Assembly: GCF_027596085.1 (NCBI RefSeq)
Contig: NC_072457.1
Location: forward strand, 26,700,831 to 26,764,830
Length of the DNA: 64,000 nt
Direction: 5' to 3'
From: Anoplopoma fimbria
Taxonomy: Eukaryota > Chordata > Actinopteri > Perciformes > Anoplopomatidae
Part shown: piece after piece, positions 46,828-59,418 of the stretch
How the letters are laid out: every line of letters starts with the position of its first letter
Position numbering within the stretch: position 1 is the stretch's first letter
The notes under the pieces: model-generated
Database searches by the model: none
The model's input: the letters and a program-made list of their open reading frames with translations, nothing else
Told to the model about the DNA's origin: nothing
Position numbers and translations under genes: made by a program

Positions 46828-48704
46828 GCCTTTGACCGCCAAAACTGTAAGATTCTGCAGCACGTCACCTCCGACAGAGAGTTACTGAACAGGTAAGTTC
46901 ATCAAATTGATTTATTTCAGAATGTAACTTAACGATTACAACAGTCTGACGACAGACTAGCTACAGAGCTACTGTTATGCTGCGTTCACAGCAAGAGCGA
47001 AGCGAATGTTTCTCACGTTCAGTTTACATGAAAGTCAACGTAACGTAATGTAACGTAATGTAACGTAATGTAACGTGTAACGTAATGTAACGTAGTGTAA
47101 CGTAATGTAACGTAATGTAACGTAATGTAGTGTAACGTAATGTAACGTAATGTAACGTAATGTAATGTAACGTAGTGTAACGTAATGTAACGTGTAATGT
47201 AATGTAACGTAGTGTAACGTAACGTAGTGTAACGTAATGTAACGTGTAATGTAATGTAACGTAATGTAACGTAATGTAATAGTGTAACGTATAACGTGTA
47301 ATGTAACGTAGTGTAACGTGTAATGTAACGTGGTAGTGTAACGTAATGTAACGTGTAATGTAACGTGTAATGTAACGTAATGTAACGTAATGTAACGTGT
47401 AATGTAACGTAGTGTAACGTAATGTAACGTGTAATGTACGTTACATTACACGTTACATTACGTTACATTACACGTTACATTACGTTACATTGTAACGCAC
47501 AGGAGACGCGAACTCGAGCGGCGCGAAGGAGGCGAAATTCTCCTCCCGTCACTCTGTCGTCAATCAGCCAATCAGCGTTGAGATTTTTGCGTTACATTAC
47601 GTTACACTACGTTACACTACGTTACATTACGTTACACGTTACATTACGTTACATTACACGTTACATTACGTTACATTACATTACACTACGTTACATTACA
47701 TTACATTACGTTACATTACGTTACACTACGTTACATTACGTTACACGTTACATTACGTTACACGTTACATTACGTTACATTACGTTACATTACGTTACAT
47801 TACGTTACACGTTACATTACGTTACATTACACTACACTACGTTACATTACGTTACATTACGTTACACTACGTTACATTACGTTACACTACGTTACATTAC
47901 GTTACATTACGTTACATTACGTTACATTACGTTACATTACGTTACATTACGTTACATTACGTTACACTACGTTACATTACGTTACACTACGTTACATTAC
48001 GTTACACGTTACATTACGTTACATTACGTTACATTACGTTACACGTTACATTACGTTACACTTACACGTTACATTACGTTACACTACATTACATTTACAC
48101 TTACATTACGTTACATTACGTTACACTACGTTACATTACGTTACATTACGTTACATTACGTTACATTACGTTACATTACGTTACATTACGTTACACTACG
48201 TTACATTACGTTACACGTTACATTACGTTACACTACGTTACATTACGTTACACTACGTTACATTACGTTACACTACATTACGTTACATTACGTTACATTA
48301 CGTTACGTTACATTACGTTACATTACGTTACACGTTACACTACGTTACATTACGTTACACTACGTTACATTACGTTACACGTTACATTACGTTACACTAC
48401 GTTACATTACGTTACACTACGTTACATTACGTTACACTACGTTACATTACGTTACACGTTACATTACGTTACATTACGTTACACTACGTTTACGTTGACT
48501 TTCATGTAAACTGAACGTGAGAAACATTCGCTTCGCTCTTGCTGTGAACGCGCATAACAGTAGCTCTGTAGCTAGTCTGTCGTCAGACTGTTGTAATCGT
48601 TAAGTTACAAACTGAAATAAATCAATTTGATGAACTTACCTGTTCAGTAACTCTCTGTCGGAGGTGACGTGCTGCAGAATCTTACAGTTTTGGCGGTCAA
48701 AGGC

Positions 48705-48708
<4 letters not shown>
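46827..48708. mobile_element. Foldback-type element: inverted spacer U plus inverted CGTAA/TGTAA arrays
   Basis: Spacer U (46,827-47,038) reappears as its reverse complement at 48,492-48,708. Between them a pentamer array runs as CGTAATGTAA units (47,039-47,438) and then switches to the complementary orientation TTACGTTACA (about 47,439-48,489). A GC-rich core at 47,492-47,590 (GAGACGCGAACTCGAGCGGC) interrupts the second array. Spacer U contains TGCGTTCACAGCAAGAGCGA, a phrase typical of non-autonomous fish DNA elements. The long, tandem-repeat-built termini fit a foldback transposon. No transposase ORF is seen. Confidence 0.75.
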
Positions 48709-48735
<27 letters not shown>

Positions 48736-48763
48736 CTTCTTCTTCTTCTTCTTCTTCTTCTTG
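48709..48763. repeat. (TTC)n tract, inverted relative to 46,333-46,826
   Basis: About 18 CTT/TTC units next to inverted spacer U, mirroring the GAA tracts that precede the plus-orientation spacers at 46,826 and 49,892. Confidence 0.95.
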
Positions 48764-49823
48764 TCCTTGTTGTCCTGCAGAGAGAACTAACAAAACATGA
48801 ATTCTGACTTTTTACAAACAACCATCATTATGTTGTTATTTCGGGGTCCCTTTTTGTACATGCATGATCATTAAATCACAGTAAAATAGTTTATTTTCGG
48901 TTCATATTGGAGCTTTAATGCTCTGACTAATGATGATCTTGGTGTATGTTACAGCTTTTGCATCACTACAAGTTAAAGCATCCCCATTTTGGATGCAGTT
49001 CTCGCTTTCCATGTACCAGCACTGTCCATGCACATTTAAGACGTGGAATGCCCTTATTGTCCACCAAAGTAAAATCCACTCCACAGGGGTCTCTCGCAAA
49101 GAGAAAGCAATATTCAGTTGCCACCTTTGTGCTTGTAGTGATTTGGCATCAGAGAGGGATTATTTTGCTCATATAAATGCACATCATTACACGTGTAATG
49201 TAATGTAACGTAGTGTAACGTAATGTTGTTACATTACAACATAGTGTAATGTAACGTGTAATGTAACGTAGTGTAACGTGTAATGTAACGTTATAAAAAT
49301 CTCAACGCTGATTGGCTCGAGTTCGCGTCTCCTGTGCGTTGACGTTACACTACGTTACATTACGTTACACTACGTTACATTACACATTACATTACACTAT
49401 GTTACACGTTACATTACACTACATTACATTACACGTTACACTACATTACACTACGTTACGTTACACTACATTACATTACACGTTACATTACACGTTACAT
49501 ACATCTTTTATTCTGGTTAGGGGGTACTTGGCTAAAAAAGTATTTCACAGGGGGAACATCACTGAAAAAAGGTTGAGAACCACTGCTCTAGTAGATCACT
49601 TTATCATCATCCAGAGCCGTATTCACTGAATCCAGCAAGCCACACGTCGACTGTAATGTAATGTAATGTTTACTACAGCTGTATGAACCGAAAATAAACT
49701 ATTTTACTGTGATTTAATGATCATGCATGTACAAAAAGGGACCCCGAAATAACAACATAATGATGGTTGTTTGTAAAAAGTCAGAATTCATGTTTTGTTA
49801 GTTCTCTCTGCAGGACAACAAGG
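48764..49823. repeat. Inverted repeat F/F' enclosing a zinc-finger exon and a second foldback core
   Basis: F (48,764-48,906; TGTCCTTGTTGTCCTGCAGA to AGTTTATTTTCGGTTCAT) is present as its reverse complement F' at 49,683-49,823. The loop holds a zinc-finger-like exon (48,954-49,208), short pentamer arrays in opposite orientation (49,195-49,290 and 49,344-49,500) around a shortened GC core, and a hAT-like end (GGTTGAGAACCACTGCTCTA, about 49,572). Confidence 0.88.
48954..49208 (+). pseudogene. Captured C2H2 zinc-finger-like exon with a frameshift
   Basis: A plausible acceptor TATGTTACAG (48,953) is followed by LLHHYKLKHPHFGCSSRFPC in one frame and then, after a 1-nt frame change near 49,010, by CPCTFKTWNALIVHQSKIHS and FSCHLCACSDLASERDYFAH. 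The Cys/His spacing and phrases resemble a large family of uncharacterised fish proteins with atypical C2H2 fingers (recognised from memory). The reading frame runs into a TGTAA array and stops. It is probably a decayed exon carried within the inverted-repeat cluster. Confidence 0.55.
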
Positions 49824-50360
49824 ACAAGAAGAAGAAGAAGAAAAAGAAGAAGAAGAAAAAGAAGAAAAAGAAGAAGAAGAAGAAGAAGAAGAAGTGCCTT
49901 TGACCGCCAAAACTGTAAGATTCTGCAGCACGTCACCTCCGACAGAGAGTTACTGAACAGGTAAGTTCATCAAATTGATTTATTTCAGTTTGTAACTTAA
50001 CGAAGAACAGTGCCTTTGACCGCCAAAACTGTAAGATTCTGCAGCACGTCACCTCCGACAGAGAGTTACTGAACAGGTAAGTTCATCAAATTGATTTATT
50101 TCAGTTTGTAACTTAACGATTACAACAGTCTGACGACAGACTAGCTACAAAGCTACTGTTATGCGCGTTCACAGCAAGAGCGAAGCGAATGTTTCTCAGT
50201 TCAGTTTACATGAAAGTCGTAACGAATGTTTCTCACGTTCAGTTTACATGTAAAGTCAACGTAGTGTAACGTAATGTAACGTAGTGTAACGTAATGTAGT
50301 GTAACGTAATGTAACGTAGTGTAACGTAATGTAGTGTAACGTAATGTAACGTAACGTAAC
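49824..50360 (+). repeat. Third plus-orientation unit: GAA tract, spacer U (duplicated), CGTAA array
   Basis: The GAA tract (about 49,826-49,894) leads into spacer U (from 49,893). U restarts from its beginning at about 50,009, giving a direct duplication of roughly 110 bp. The unit ends in CGTAATGTAA/CGTAGTGTAA repeats (about 50,262-50,360). Confidence 0.9.
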
Positions 50361-51017
50361 GATTGCACGAATCAGCTATATATGATACCAGATTTGAAAG
50401 TCAGGGATGAGTGATTGGAGCTGGCTTGTTGGGTCAAATGTGAGCAGGACTGGTTGGCATTAATGTAACTGTTACTGTATATACTGAGAAATGAAAAACT
50501 ATTTTAAAAGATTAAAAACAACATCTATAATGTGAATTCATTAAAAATATTTTGAATGATCAATGACAAAAAAATTAAGACATTCCTACTGATGAATTGC
50601 TTGAAAATGTTTTCTAATTGACCACATAATCCATGTACCTTTACAGTCGTTTTCCGTGGTGTCTGGAAAAGTGCCGGTGCAGGTTACCGGTAAGCAAAGC
50701 TCTTCCTTTTTAAAGTATCAACACCATATTGATTTGTTGTGGTGAGCCTGTTAGCTAACAGTTTCGTGTTTACACATCCGACTGACATGATGCAACAGTA
50801 GCATTCATTGGGAATCGCCCAGGTGTCTTCCTTTGGGAAGGAAAGTCCAAAATTCACCATTTATTTAAAGCTCTGTTTTGGTCTTCACCAATTCCTGAGT
50901 ATATGTGACTCTTTAGCTGCTAAATGCTCCACTGTGTTCACCAGCTACTAGCTCATTTGTCTGAATTTAGTGCTGGCCAGGTAGTTTGGTTTTATTATAT
51001 AATTTTTCTACTGAAAA
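50361..51017. other. Sequence right of the foldback cluster
   Basis: Non-coding as far as can be seen. About 50,865-51,000 is a second copy of the dispersed repeat at 1300-1500 (TTTAGCTGCTAAATGCTCCA). A short exon-like piece at 50,647-50,691 is bounded by TTTACAG and GTAAGC but has no recognisable product. Confidence 0.45.
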
Positions 51018-51147
51018 GAGCAGTACATTTTAGGGTGAAGCCTTGGTTTAAGTTAAGGTTAGTTAAGGTTTAGAATTAGGCTCGTAGCAGTTATGATTAT
51101 GGTGAGGGTGAAGGTAAGTCTCAAGGAAATTAATGTTGGTCAATGTA

Positions 51148-51653
51148 ATAAGATAAGATAAGATAATCCTTTATTAGTCCCGCAGCGGGGAAATTTGCAG
51201 GCTTACAGCAGCATAGAGTAAAGTGCACACAAGAGACATAGTAAAAGAAAAACAAGATAAAAATAAAAAAACAAGTATTATAAATAAGCAATAAAAAACA
51301 GTAGAGTCAACAATAACTGAAATATTATATTTACAGACAGAAAAACAACAACTATTATAACTATAATTGCACAGTGTATTTGTATTGCACAGGTTTTTAG
51401 TGTCATGTGGTCATGTGGTCTGCTGGGAGCTGAGCTGGTTGTGCAGCCTGACAGCAGCAGGAAGGAAGGACCTGCGGTACCTCTCCTTCACACACCGGGG
51501 GTGAAGGAGCTGCACAGAGCTGCCAGGGTGTCCTGCATGGGGTGAGAGGTGTTGTTCATCAGGGATGACAGCTTGGCCATCACCCTCCTGTCTCCCACCA
51601 CCTCCACCGTATCCAGTGGACACCCCAGCACCCCAGTGGACACCCCAGCACAC
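51148..51653 (-). mobile_element. 5'-truncated LINE with ORF2 C-terminus
   Basis: On the minus strand an ORF ends LLHPRCVKERYRRSFLPAAV then RLHNQLSSQQTT-stop, the characteristic C-terminus of fish LINE reverse-transcriptase polyproteins. The upstream reading (LSSLMNNTSHPMQDTLAALC) is in another frame, so there is a frameshift. The 3' UTR ends in the TTATC-type tail at 51,148. Confidence 0.8.
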
Positions 51654-51659
51654 ACTATT

Positions 51660-54600
51660 TGAATGGACAGTTTTTATATTGTGTTATCCCTTTACTGTAT
51701 TTTATATTAGTTAACTAGATCCTTGTAAATATTTAATGTTGATTGAATGAAACCTTTATTTATACAGTAGAAACTAACCAAGGTCATGGGTGCTTTATAG
51801 GGACATACAAATAATAAGTGTGACAATAAGTAGTTACATAGTAACACAATTCAACACAACATCCACCAACAGGTTAAAATAAAAATAAATATGGTTACAC
51901 GGCAAAAGGACAAGGATATTAATTAAAACAGTTCATTATCAACTTGTATTAATGTTTCAATGTTTGAGGCAAACTGTGAAAAACTTTGAAGTGTGCCATG
52001 TCCAGGGATGTACTGAAGGGTATTTGGGTTGAAAGTCAATAAAAGCTGTTTTCTCTAAAGCATTCTTACTTTAATCCTAGGGATTTATAAAAGAAAACAA
52101 CACTGAATTTATGAGAGATATCTTGAATATGTTGTGCATTCAGATGCATCAGGGGACATTCATAGATGTGTTCCTTTCCATCCAGTAAATGCCACATGCA
52201 CATCTTTTGTTCTGATATTTCAAGTGATTGTGAAAGCCTGCAGGTTGTGCAACATTTGACATTTTGAGGGTCATCAGAATAAAACGTAATTGTGTAAGGT
52301 TGACATGAAAAAAACATTAAAGGATACCTATCCAGCTTGTTTGGCCCAAGCACAGAAATATAAAAAAAATGGGTCACAAATATATACTTTCATTAAAAGG
52401 CAACAGCAGGGCATTATAGTTTTAAGAAAACCTTGTTAAAACAGGAGCAAAAAGTGCATTTGTGGAGACTATTTTTAACTGCTAATTAACACATTGTGGT
52501 GGAAATTTCTGTTGAATGAAGTCTAAAGTTAAAATTTGGAACTCTATTGAGTATTCGCAGCAGCAAGACAGTGTCTGTTAGATCAACTGAAAATAAACCA
52601 CAGCGCCCAGATTCACTGTAACAGAAGAACATGTCACCTGGTGCAACATCTGGCTCTTCTTAATAAGTTGGTATAAACAAATCCACATTGAGTATCCAAC
52701 AGTAATTCAAGGTTATTTGGAAAGGGCTCACATTGAAAGAGAACCAGCAGAGGGTGCAGTGTGACAGTGAGACTGTTATTTTGTAGGAAGAGAACTTGAT
52801 CGGGCTCTTCTGAAGAGAACTGCAGCAGATGATTGTCAAACCCTCTTTACTGAAGTTAAGCTGCCTGAAAAGTTGCGGTGATCCTCATAATTTATGGTTT
52901 GTGAACATGCCATCACATTCATCCCTTGTATTTGCTTTTAATCACTTTTATTGTGTTGTCAGGATTCATTTATCTCATCTTTTGAAAGCTTTCATGACAC
53001 CAGGACTGCATTTACTCAGTATTTAATGTAATGTTACATACTGGCCATACGGAATAAACAGTCAACCAGGGATATCAAGAGAAAAACATTTTGCTGGAAT
53101 GTGGCTGACTTTAATCTGATTTCAACATGGCTGCAGGTTGACTATGTAAGTGTGAAATAAAGATTTTAAAAAATATTCATACAATAAGTGAAGACCTGCT
53201 AGAATACAGTGTGAACAGAGCTGCGTAACATTACAATATTGTAAGAAAATATATAAAAACGAACAAGTCAGGTTTAACTTACTTCCAGAAAAATTGTGAG
53301 TTTGCTCTTAAAGATATATGCAGTAGGTTAAATACAGATAAGTAAATAAAACTAAAGATAAAAGTGGAGAGTTGTAGACATTTGCAGTTCAAAAATAGTT
53401 ACAAATAAGTGAAAACTGTTTAAATAGCGCAGCATGTTTTTAAAGAAATTAAGCCCTTTAAGTGTTTGTGTTCTCCACAGTATGCATGTACAGTATATCT
53501 ATGTACAGATATCAACACAGCACGAATGGTCAGTGCAGGAAAACACAGATGACTGACAGTCTTCATGGTGGTTTTAGTCCATTGAATGCTGAAAAAGGAC
53601 CTTTTGTTATTATATTTAGAGAAACTATAACTCTTCATTTGTTTTCTCATTTCTACCCAGGCATTATTTTAATCTTCTTAAAGCGGGTAATAAGTTGATG
53701 ATATAATTAAGTTATGACAAAAACATTTTGTTTTGTCACTTTGTGAATTCATTAAGCTTTGTTATTTCCAGCCCCTTCTCATTCAAAGGGCGTCTAGTAT
53801 CGACGCTTTGTCACGCCCCTTGACGTATGATACCGCTGCACAAGGCACCATTCTGTCAATGTGTGTCACCTGTCATGTGTGTTATACGCATACGTCCTGC
53901 ACAGATGTAACACACATAACAGGGAATATATTCATATTCGCAGTTACATTCAGACAGGACGATGAAAGAAATGCGTCTTGCTTTTTACAGGCTGACAGGA
54001 GGGATGAAAGAAGAAAAGACATTTATATAATGGAGTCATTTATTAATATATTTGTGGGGCAAGAGGAACAGATCGGTAACGTTAGCTGTCAACTTCATGT
54101 TATTCTTCCTAAAATCTAACTGTCCATATTGGAACAAACAAAGAGATGTTAGCATTGGGTCTTTTTTTCTTGCCTTTTTTCAAACCGTCACATCAAAAAT
54201 CAATGCTCCACTTTGTTCACCTGAGTTTTTTCTGCTGAATACAGACTGCTATGTTTCTCCTCATCAATCACTGCTGATGTGGGCGTTGTAGGTGACATTG
54301 GGTTATCTTGAATGGACATGACATGTATTTTGAAACTTTTCCCTCAAATGACAACAACTCTGTATATTTTGATCAATGTGTTCAAGGTTGTTTCTCCTGT
54401 TATCTCTAGAGGACAGGGAGATCACAAAAGGTTTTTTTCAGCCACTCATGGCTGTGACTTTTATAATCGTTCTTTCCTGTGAGTGAACACTGGTAAAACA
54501 GCAAAGTTGACGCGGTTGGCTTTCAAATGCCCAATGCTCATTTTGTTTTACTCCCCTAATTGAATGTCTTCCCACATCTGGGGTTCTCATCTCTTCAGTT

Positions 54601-57337
54601 ACAGCAGCTGCAGCTTTAATAGCATGTCACCTCTCTAGTGTGTGAGGAGCATCAAGAAAGCCATCTTCTTTAGCATCACAGTGGACCACCTGTGAATAAT
54701 GGGGTCAACAGCTGAAAGAAATACCGAGCACGTATTGCACACATGCTATCTGCACAGATAAGCCTGTGCATAGACCGTCTTAAGAGACCATCCCGTTAAA
54801 TATAAGACACAGACAATACGCTGATATAAATGTTCAGATCATTAGTGATATTCTTTCTAAACATTATTACAGTCCCGTTCAAGGTTAAGGAAGTACTGTT
54901 TCACAAACACACAAATAGAGCAAGAAAATATAACACGTGCAATTAAAATAAAGTCCATTTACAAGCAGAGGGAATATCCAACTAATTTATATACCTTTTT
55001 TTTTTTATAGAAAGTCGATGTCTGCCTTTGTTCTTGTTTGCTATGTTCTTTGTATGTATGTGCTTTTGTTAAGCTGGTTATGGTTGTTTTTCTCTCTCGA
55101 TGTGCACATTTGGCAGCATGACAGCAGGTTGACATCCAATCAATGAGCTGAATGGGGCCGCTGGTATAGGACCTCTTTTCACAGATATTCACCCAGTGGA
55201 AATAAAGTCCTTGCCTCCTTTAGGCAACAGTATGAAATGTTAAACGCAACCTTCTGCTCTCATTGCTGCACTGTAGACAGACTGTATAGTAAAAAGACAG
55301 GAAGGCTTTTTAAAATCTTTTATTTTTATTATCTTAATTAGGGGAGAGATGAAGGGACATCAGCACTAATCAGTTGTAATTTTTTTATAATTTCTTCATT
55401 TTCATTTCCCAGGGTCCATGCTTTTATCCAATCAAGCTGATGAAAGATTGTTATGGTGACGCTTTGTTTTATTGGCCGTGACCGACATTCAAATTCAAAC
55501 TTTGCTTGATTCCTCATCTTTTCTCCCCTGCCATGAATCATAAGGACTCACATCTCTTACGTTTGCATCGTTGGCAGCTCAAAAATATTAAAGTGACGCC
55601 AAGCGAAGACGAGGCGCTAACATGGAGCCTGTATTCAGCCCCCTGTCATCAGCCCAGCTTTTAGTCATGTAGTCAGGGAGTGTTACAGCTGAGGTGAAGT
55701 GTGACACTACTGGTAGGATGGGGGGGAAAAAGAAGAACTGTGAATCTGGAGTAACAGGATTAAGGACCTCTGTTATGAGGGTCTATTTGTGTCTCAGAGG
55801 GGAGACTCAAAGTCATTTGCAGCTCATGACACTGGGGTGTAGGTGTGAATCACTGCTGCAGAAACAGCAGCCCAGGAACTTTTCAACATCTCAATATTTC
55901 CTTTGTACAAAAAACAAAAAGCAAAAAGCAAAAGTACAAGTAACAATAAAGATGCATTTTATGCCTCTAAATTCACAAACAATAAACTCGCAGGTGTGTG
56001 CTGAAGCATTCACTCTCAGCTTACATTCAAGGTCATTTATTTCCGATTACGTCAAACAGTGTTTTGAGCGTTTGTTTGAGTGTTTTGAGCTCTTTTTGAT
56101 ACAAAGTTGTTCAAATAATATTATAGCATGACAAATGATTGTTTTTATTTTATCTTTCAGTCTCATTGAGATTAAGATCTGTTTTCCAAGAGTGACCTTG
56201 GAATATAAAATATCATTATGATCATGAATAATATTTAACATTTTTGCAACAAGCTGAGCTGCTGCTGATTCAAAACTGAAAGGAAAGAAAGACTGGAACA
56301 TGCAGGCTTAACACTAATTGGCTGATTACCACTTTGGTGTTTTCTGCAACATGTTATTAATGAATCAGCACCTGTCAGTAATCCCTCCACACAGAGCCTT
56401 TGTTTGTACCTCCTTTCCTCCACATGTTGATAGCTGTTTTGACACTGCTCTGTGCGCACAAGCAGACATAGAGATTCTGCTTCAACAGAATGAGCAAAAT
56501 ATGGATTTACAGGAGAAATGTCACCAGGCCGCGTAAAGGAGTTCGGAAGGAAAATTAAAATGACGGGGCGCCAACCTTCCCAGAATAATGATGTACCAAG
56601 TATTGTATTGCTTCACAGTCCGACAAGCAGAGTCCAGTCTTTCCATTATAATCCTGCTATCTAATCAGGGTTTAATTGCAACTGCGGTGCAGAGTTAACG
56701 CTATTAGATACCAGGCAGAGGAAACCTTGCATCCCTGTAGGTCGGGAGGAGCCCTGACAGATGCCTGAGACAGAAGCCTCATTAAATATGGTGTTGATTT
56801 GATGGTCATTATAGTTTTAAAATGGTGTAAAATGTAGTGACAGAAATGTAAGTCCCTGCTGCATGTGTGAGTGGGAAAGAGAGGGGAAAAAAGCAATGGC
56901 AATTCCTCTTGTAAGAAGCTTTTCTTTTTTTTATTTGATGTGTTTTGTACTCTCTTTCAGACACTCAATAAGTAATATTTCATTTAGATATTTAAAATGG
57001 GTAAAAAAGTGAGGACGGTAATGTGTGTAAATGGTGTAATGTGTCCTACAGATTAATGTGTCCGACATAAAAACCCTTTGTGTTTGCAGAAAAGGAAAAA
57101 GGAGGAAAGGAGCAACAGCTTGATGCTGAGTGCAGTCGAGAGGGACGAGCAGAAAGTGTTAAGAGGAGAGAGAGAGAGAAGCTGGTGCTGTGGAGATGCG
57201 ATAAATGCAGACCGCCGACAGTGTGGCCTTTCATATTTCAACACCCCTGCTCCTCATTTCCTTCCCCCGATGGACCTCGTTGTCCGGTCCAAAAGTCTCA
57301 AAATATCGCCAGGGGGTCTTCAACAGGATTCTGCATG

Positions 57338-57340
<3 letters not shown>
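51660..57340. other. Gene-poor region, 51.7-57.3 kb
   Basis: AT-rich sequence with scattered short ORFs and no splice-bounded exon that I recognise. The minus ORF at 52,066-52,377 and the plus ORF at 53,733-54,119 lack family motifs. A phrase near 53,785 (AAAGGGCGTCTAGTATCGAC) is repeat-like. No function can be assigned. Confidence 0.5.

Positions 57341-57399
<59 letters not shown>
57341..57399. repeat. (CA)n microsatellite
   Basis: An uninterrupted CA run of about 29 units. Confidence 0.97.
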
Positions 57400-57403
<4 letters not shown>

Positions 57404-59329
57404 ATTTCTGCAGAGGCTTCAGGTTGACTCTTTTGCTCCTCCGGACAGTAAATACTGTTCTTATTATTTATTTAAAAAAGTGCAAATGTGGTTACAACTG
57501 TCACTGTGATCAGAGCAGATCAGGGATCAATGTCTCACTCCTCTCTTCACCTGCTTCTTTGCATTTCTCACTTTCCTCTGGCTCTCTCTGGAGCTCCTCT
57601 ACTGCTCTTCAATCCCTCATTCTCTCTAAAGATGACTCTACAGCTTAAACGACTTTATATTTTCTTCTTTACTGTGCCGTTTACACCCACCGGGATTTTG
57701 TTTTCCCAATTTTACCTGATTTAATTTAAAAAAGAGTGATTGAAGTGGGATTAAGAAATCTGTCAGCGCTAACAAGCTAACTGACAGTTAGCTATCAGGA
57801 CAGTTCACACACTTTATTCCAAGACGTATTAATACTATAAATACTTAACTCTCTGCAAACCAAGTATATTTTGTGTGGAGTTCAAATAAAAGCTAATAAG
57901 CTGCAATAGCTGCCTCCATTTTTTACCCTCCAGCTAGATCTCAGTTCTACAGCACTGTCAAGGCAGGTTGCTCACAAAGTAGAACTCAACCTCGACATAA
58001 ACATTGTTTTTTTTATATTAACCTCGCCCTAGTGAGCAAATCCACTGATCATTGCAATTGTATTTGTATGAAATGATTTTGCCACAAAATGTAACCGTAT
58101 TTAAAAGTTGATGAGACAAAGCCTTAACAAAAGAAGTATCGACTGTGATGACCTTGTCCGTCCTTCACATGTGTTGTATCTGTTTGTTTGATGAAACGTG
58201 TAGAAATCAATGCTGCATCTAACTTCTTTGTGGATTCAACATTTCACTGATTGATCCATATGCTGCCTCACTGATTGTTGTTTTCATTTGAACACGAGAA
58301 CCAATCGATACCTTTGAAAGCACTGATCTCGGGAAAATGATGCATCCCATCAGTGCAGCTGAGCAGTTTCAAAATGACAATGATTGGCTGATCAGCGCCA
58401 TCATTAAAGGTAAAACCTGTTATTAATTGACAAGATTGGCAGAGGTTGACCATGAAGGATGTTTACCGCCATGAAGCAAAGAGAAGTAAGGCCACAGGAG
58501 ACGACTAGAACATATTTCCGACTTTTGTATCCTTTCTCAAAGCTTCACACTCTCTTAGTTACCTTGTGTCCCTTTATACACACAGTTTCTCTTCACCTGT
58601 TCATGATTACCTTTCAGTGGCAGGAGAACTACCCTGCATAAAGTGAAGAGGTAGATAGCCAAATAAATGGAGGAAGAAATCGCAAATAACGTACAAGAAG
58701 CTGATCAATGTGGGTTTGAAACAGATGCAATAGGAAGAGATAACTGAGCAAAACCTCCCAGACAGCATAAAACAACAAAACATAAAAGGATAATTAAATA
58801 GAGCGATAAAAGAATGGGAGAAGAAGAACAACAGCTGCTGCCAAATGATTGTGAATACTGGCTAGATAAACAGACACATCTTTTACTGTCTGTGTTTCTT
58901 TGTGTGTGTTTTCGTTCACGTCCTGATAATGCATCAATTAATGGTGTATCAGACAGCCGACAATTGGTCCCTGCATCAGCCCTTTGTCTCAGTCTGTTGT
59001 TTAACCCAGCATGTCAGCTCCAGGCATTCTCCACTTCTCTATAGATTCGTCTTTACATTTATTTGCCTCTCAAACCTTTTTTTTCCATTCTTTTTCACTC
59101 CAATTGTCACAGCATGTCATCACACAGCCTCATGGAGCACAATAGCAGTTATACAAGTATCAGTGTCAGTATATAAAGAGGATCTTTTCAGTGTATGGCC
59201 TTGTCTTTCCTGCTTTGTGTGGATGCCCAAACTAAAGCTAAAGTTTGCAAGTACAAAAGCAGAGCTGTATTGTGTTATTTTCATTTTGATTTTACTTCGC
59301 AGAAAATATTTTTTCAAGCCACAGCACAG

Positions 59330-59418
<89 letters not shown>

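Noticed and set aside
46273..46896. Long ORFs of about 180-207 codons in several frames
   Set aside because: They are translations of the GAA/TTC tract (poly-K, E, R, L, S, F) with no non-repetitive domain.
47039..48489. Regular short repeats resembling a CRISPR array
   Set aside because: There are no unique spacers, the repeat is a continuous 5/10-mer in a vertebrate genome, and it reverses orientation.
47434..48498. 354-codon plus-strand ORF of YITLHYVTLR-type repeats
   Set aside because: It is a product of the pentamer array having no stop in this register; no start context and no unique sequence.
50647..50691. Short exon-like segment between TTTACAG and GTAAGC
   Set aside because: Only about 15 residues (SFSVVSGKVPVQVTG), with no partner exon identified.
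52066..52377. 103-codon minus ORF (QPYTITFYSDDPQNVKCCTT...)
   Set aside because: No recognised family, no convincing splice sites, AT-rich surroundings; retained only as unexplained sequence.
53733..54119. 128-codon plus ORF
   Set aside because: Composition and overlap with repeat-like phrases (GGGCGTCTAGTATCGACGC) suggest chance; no domain recognised.
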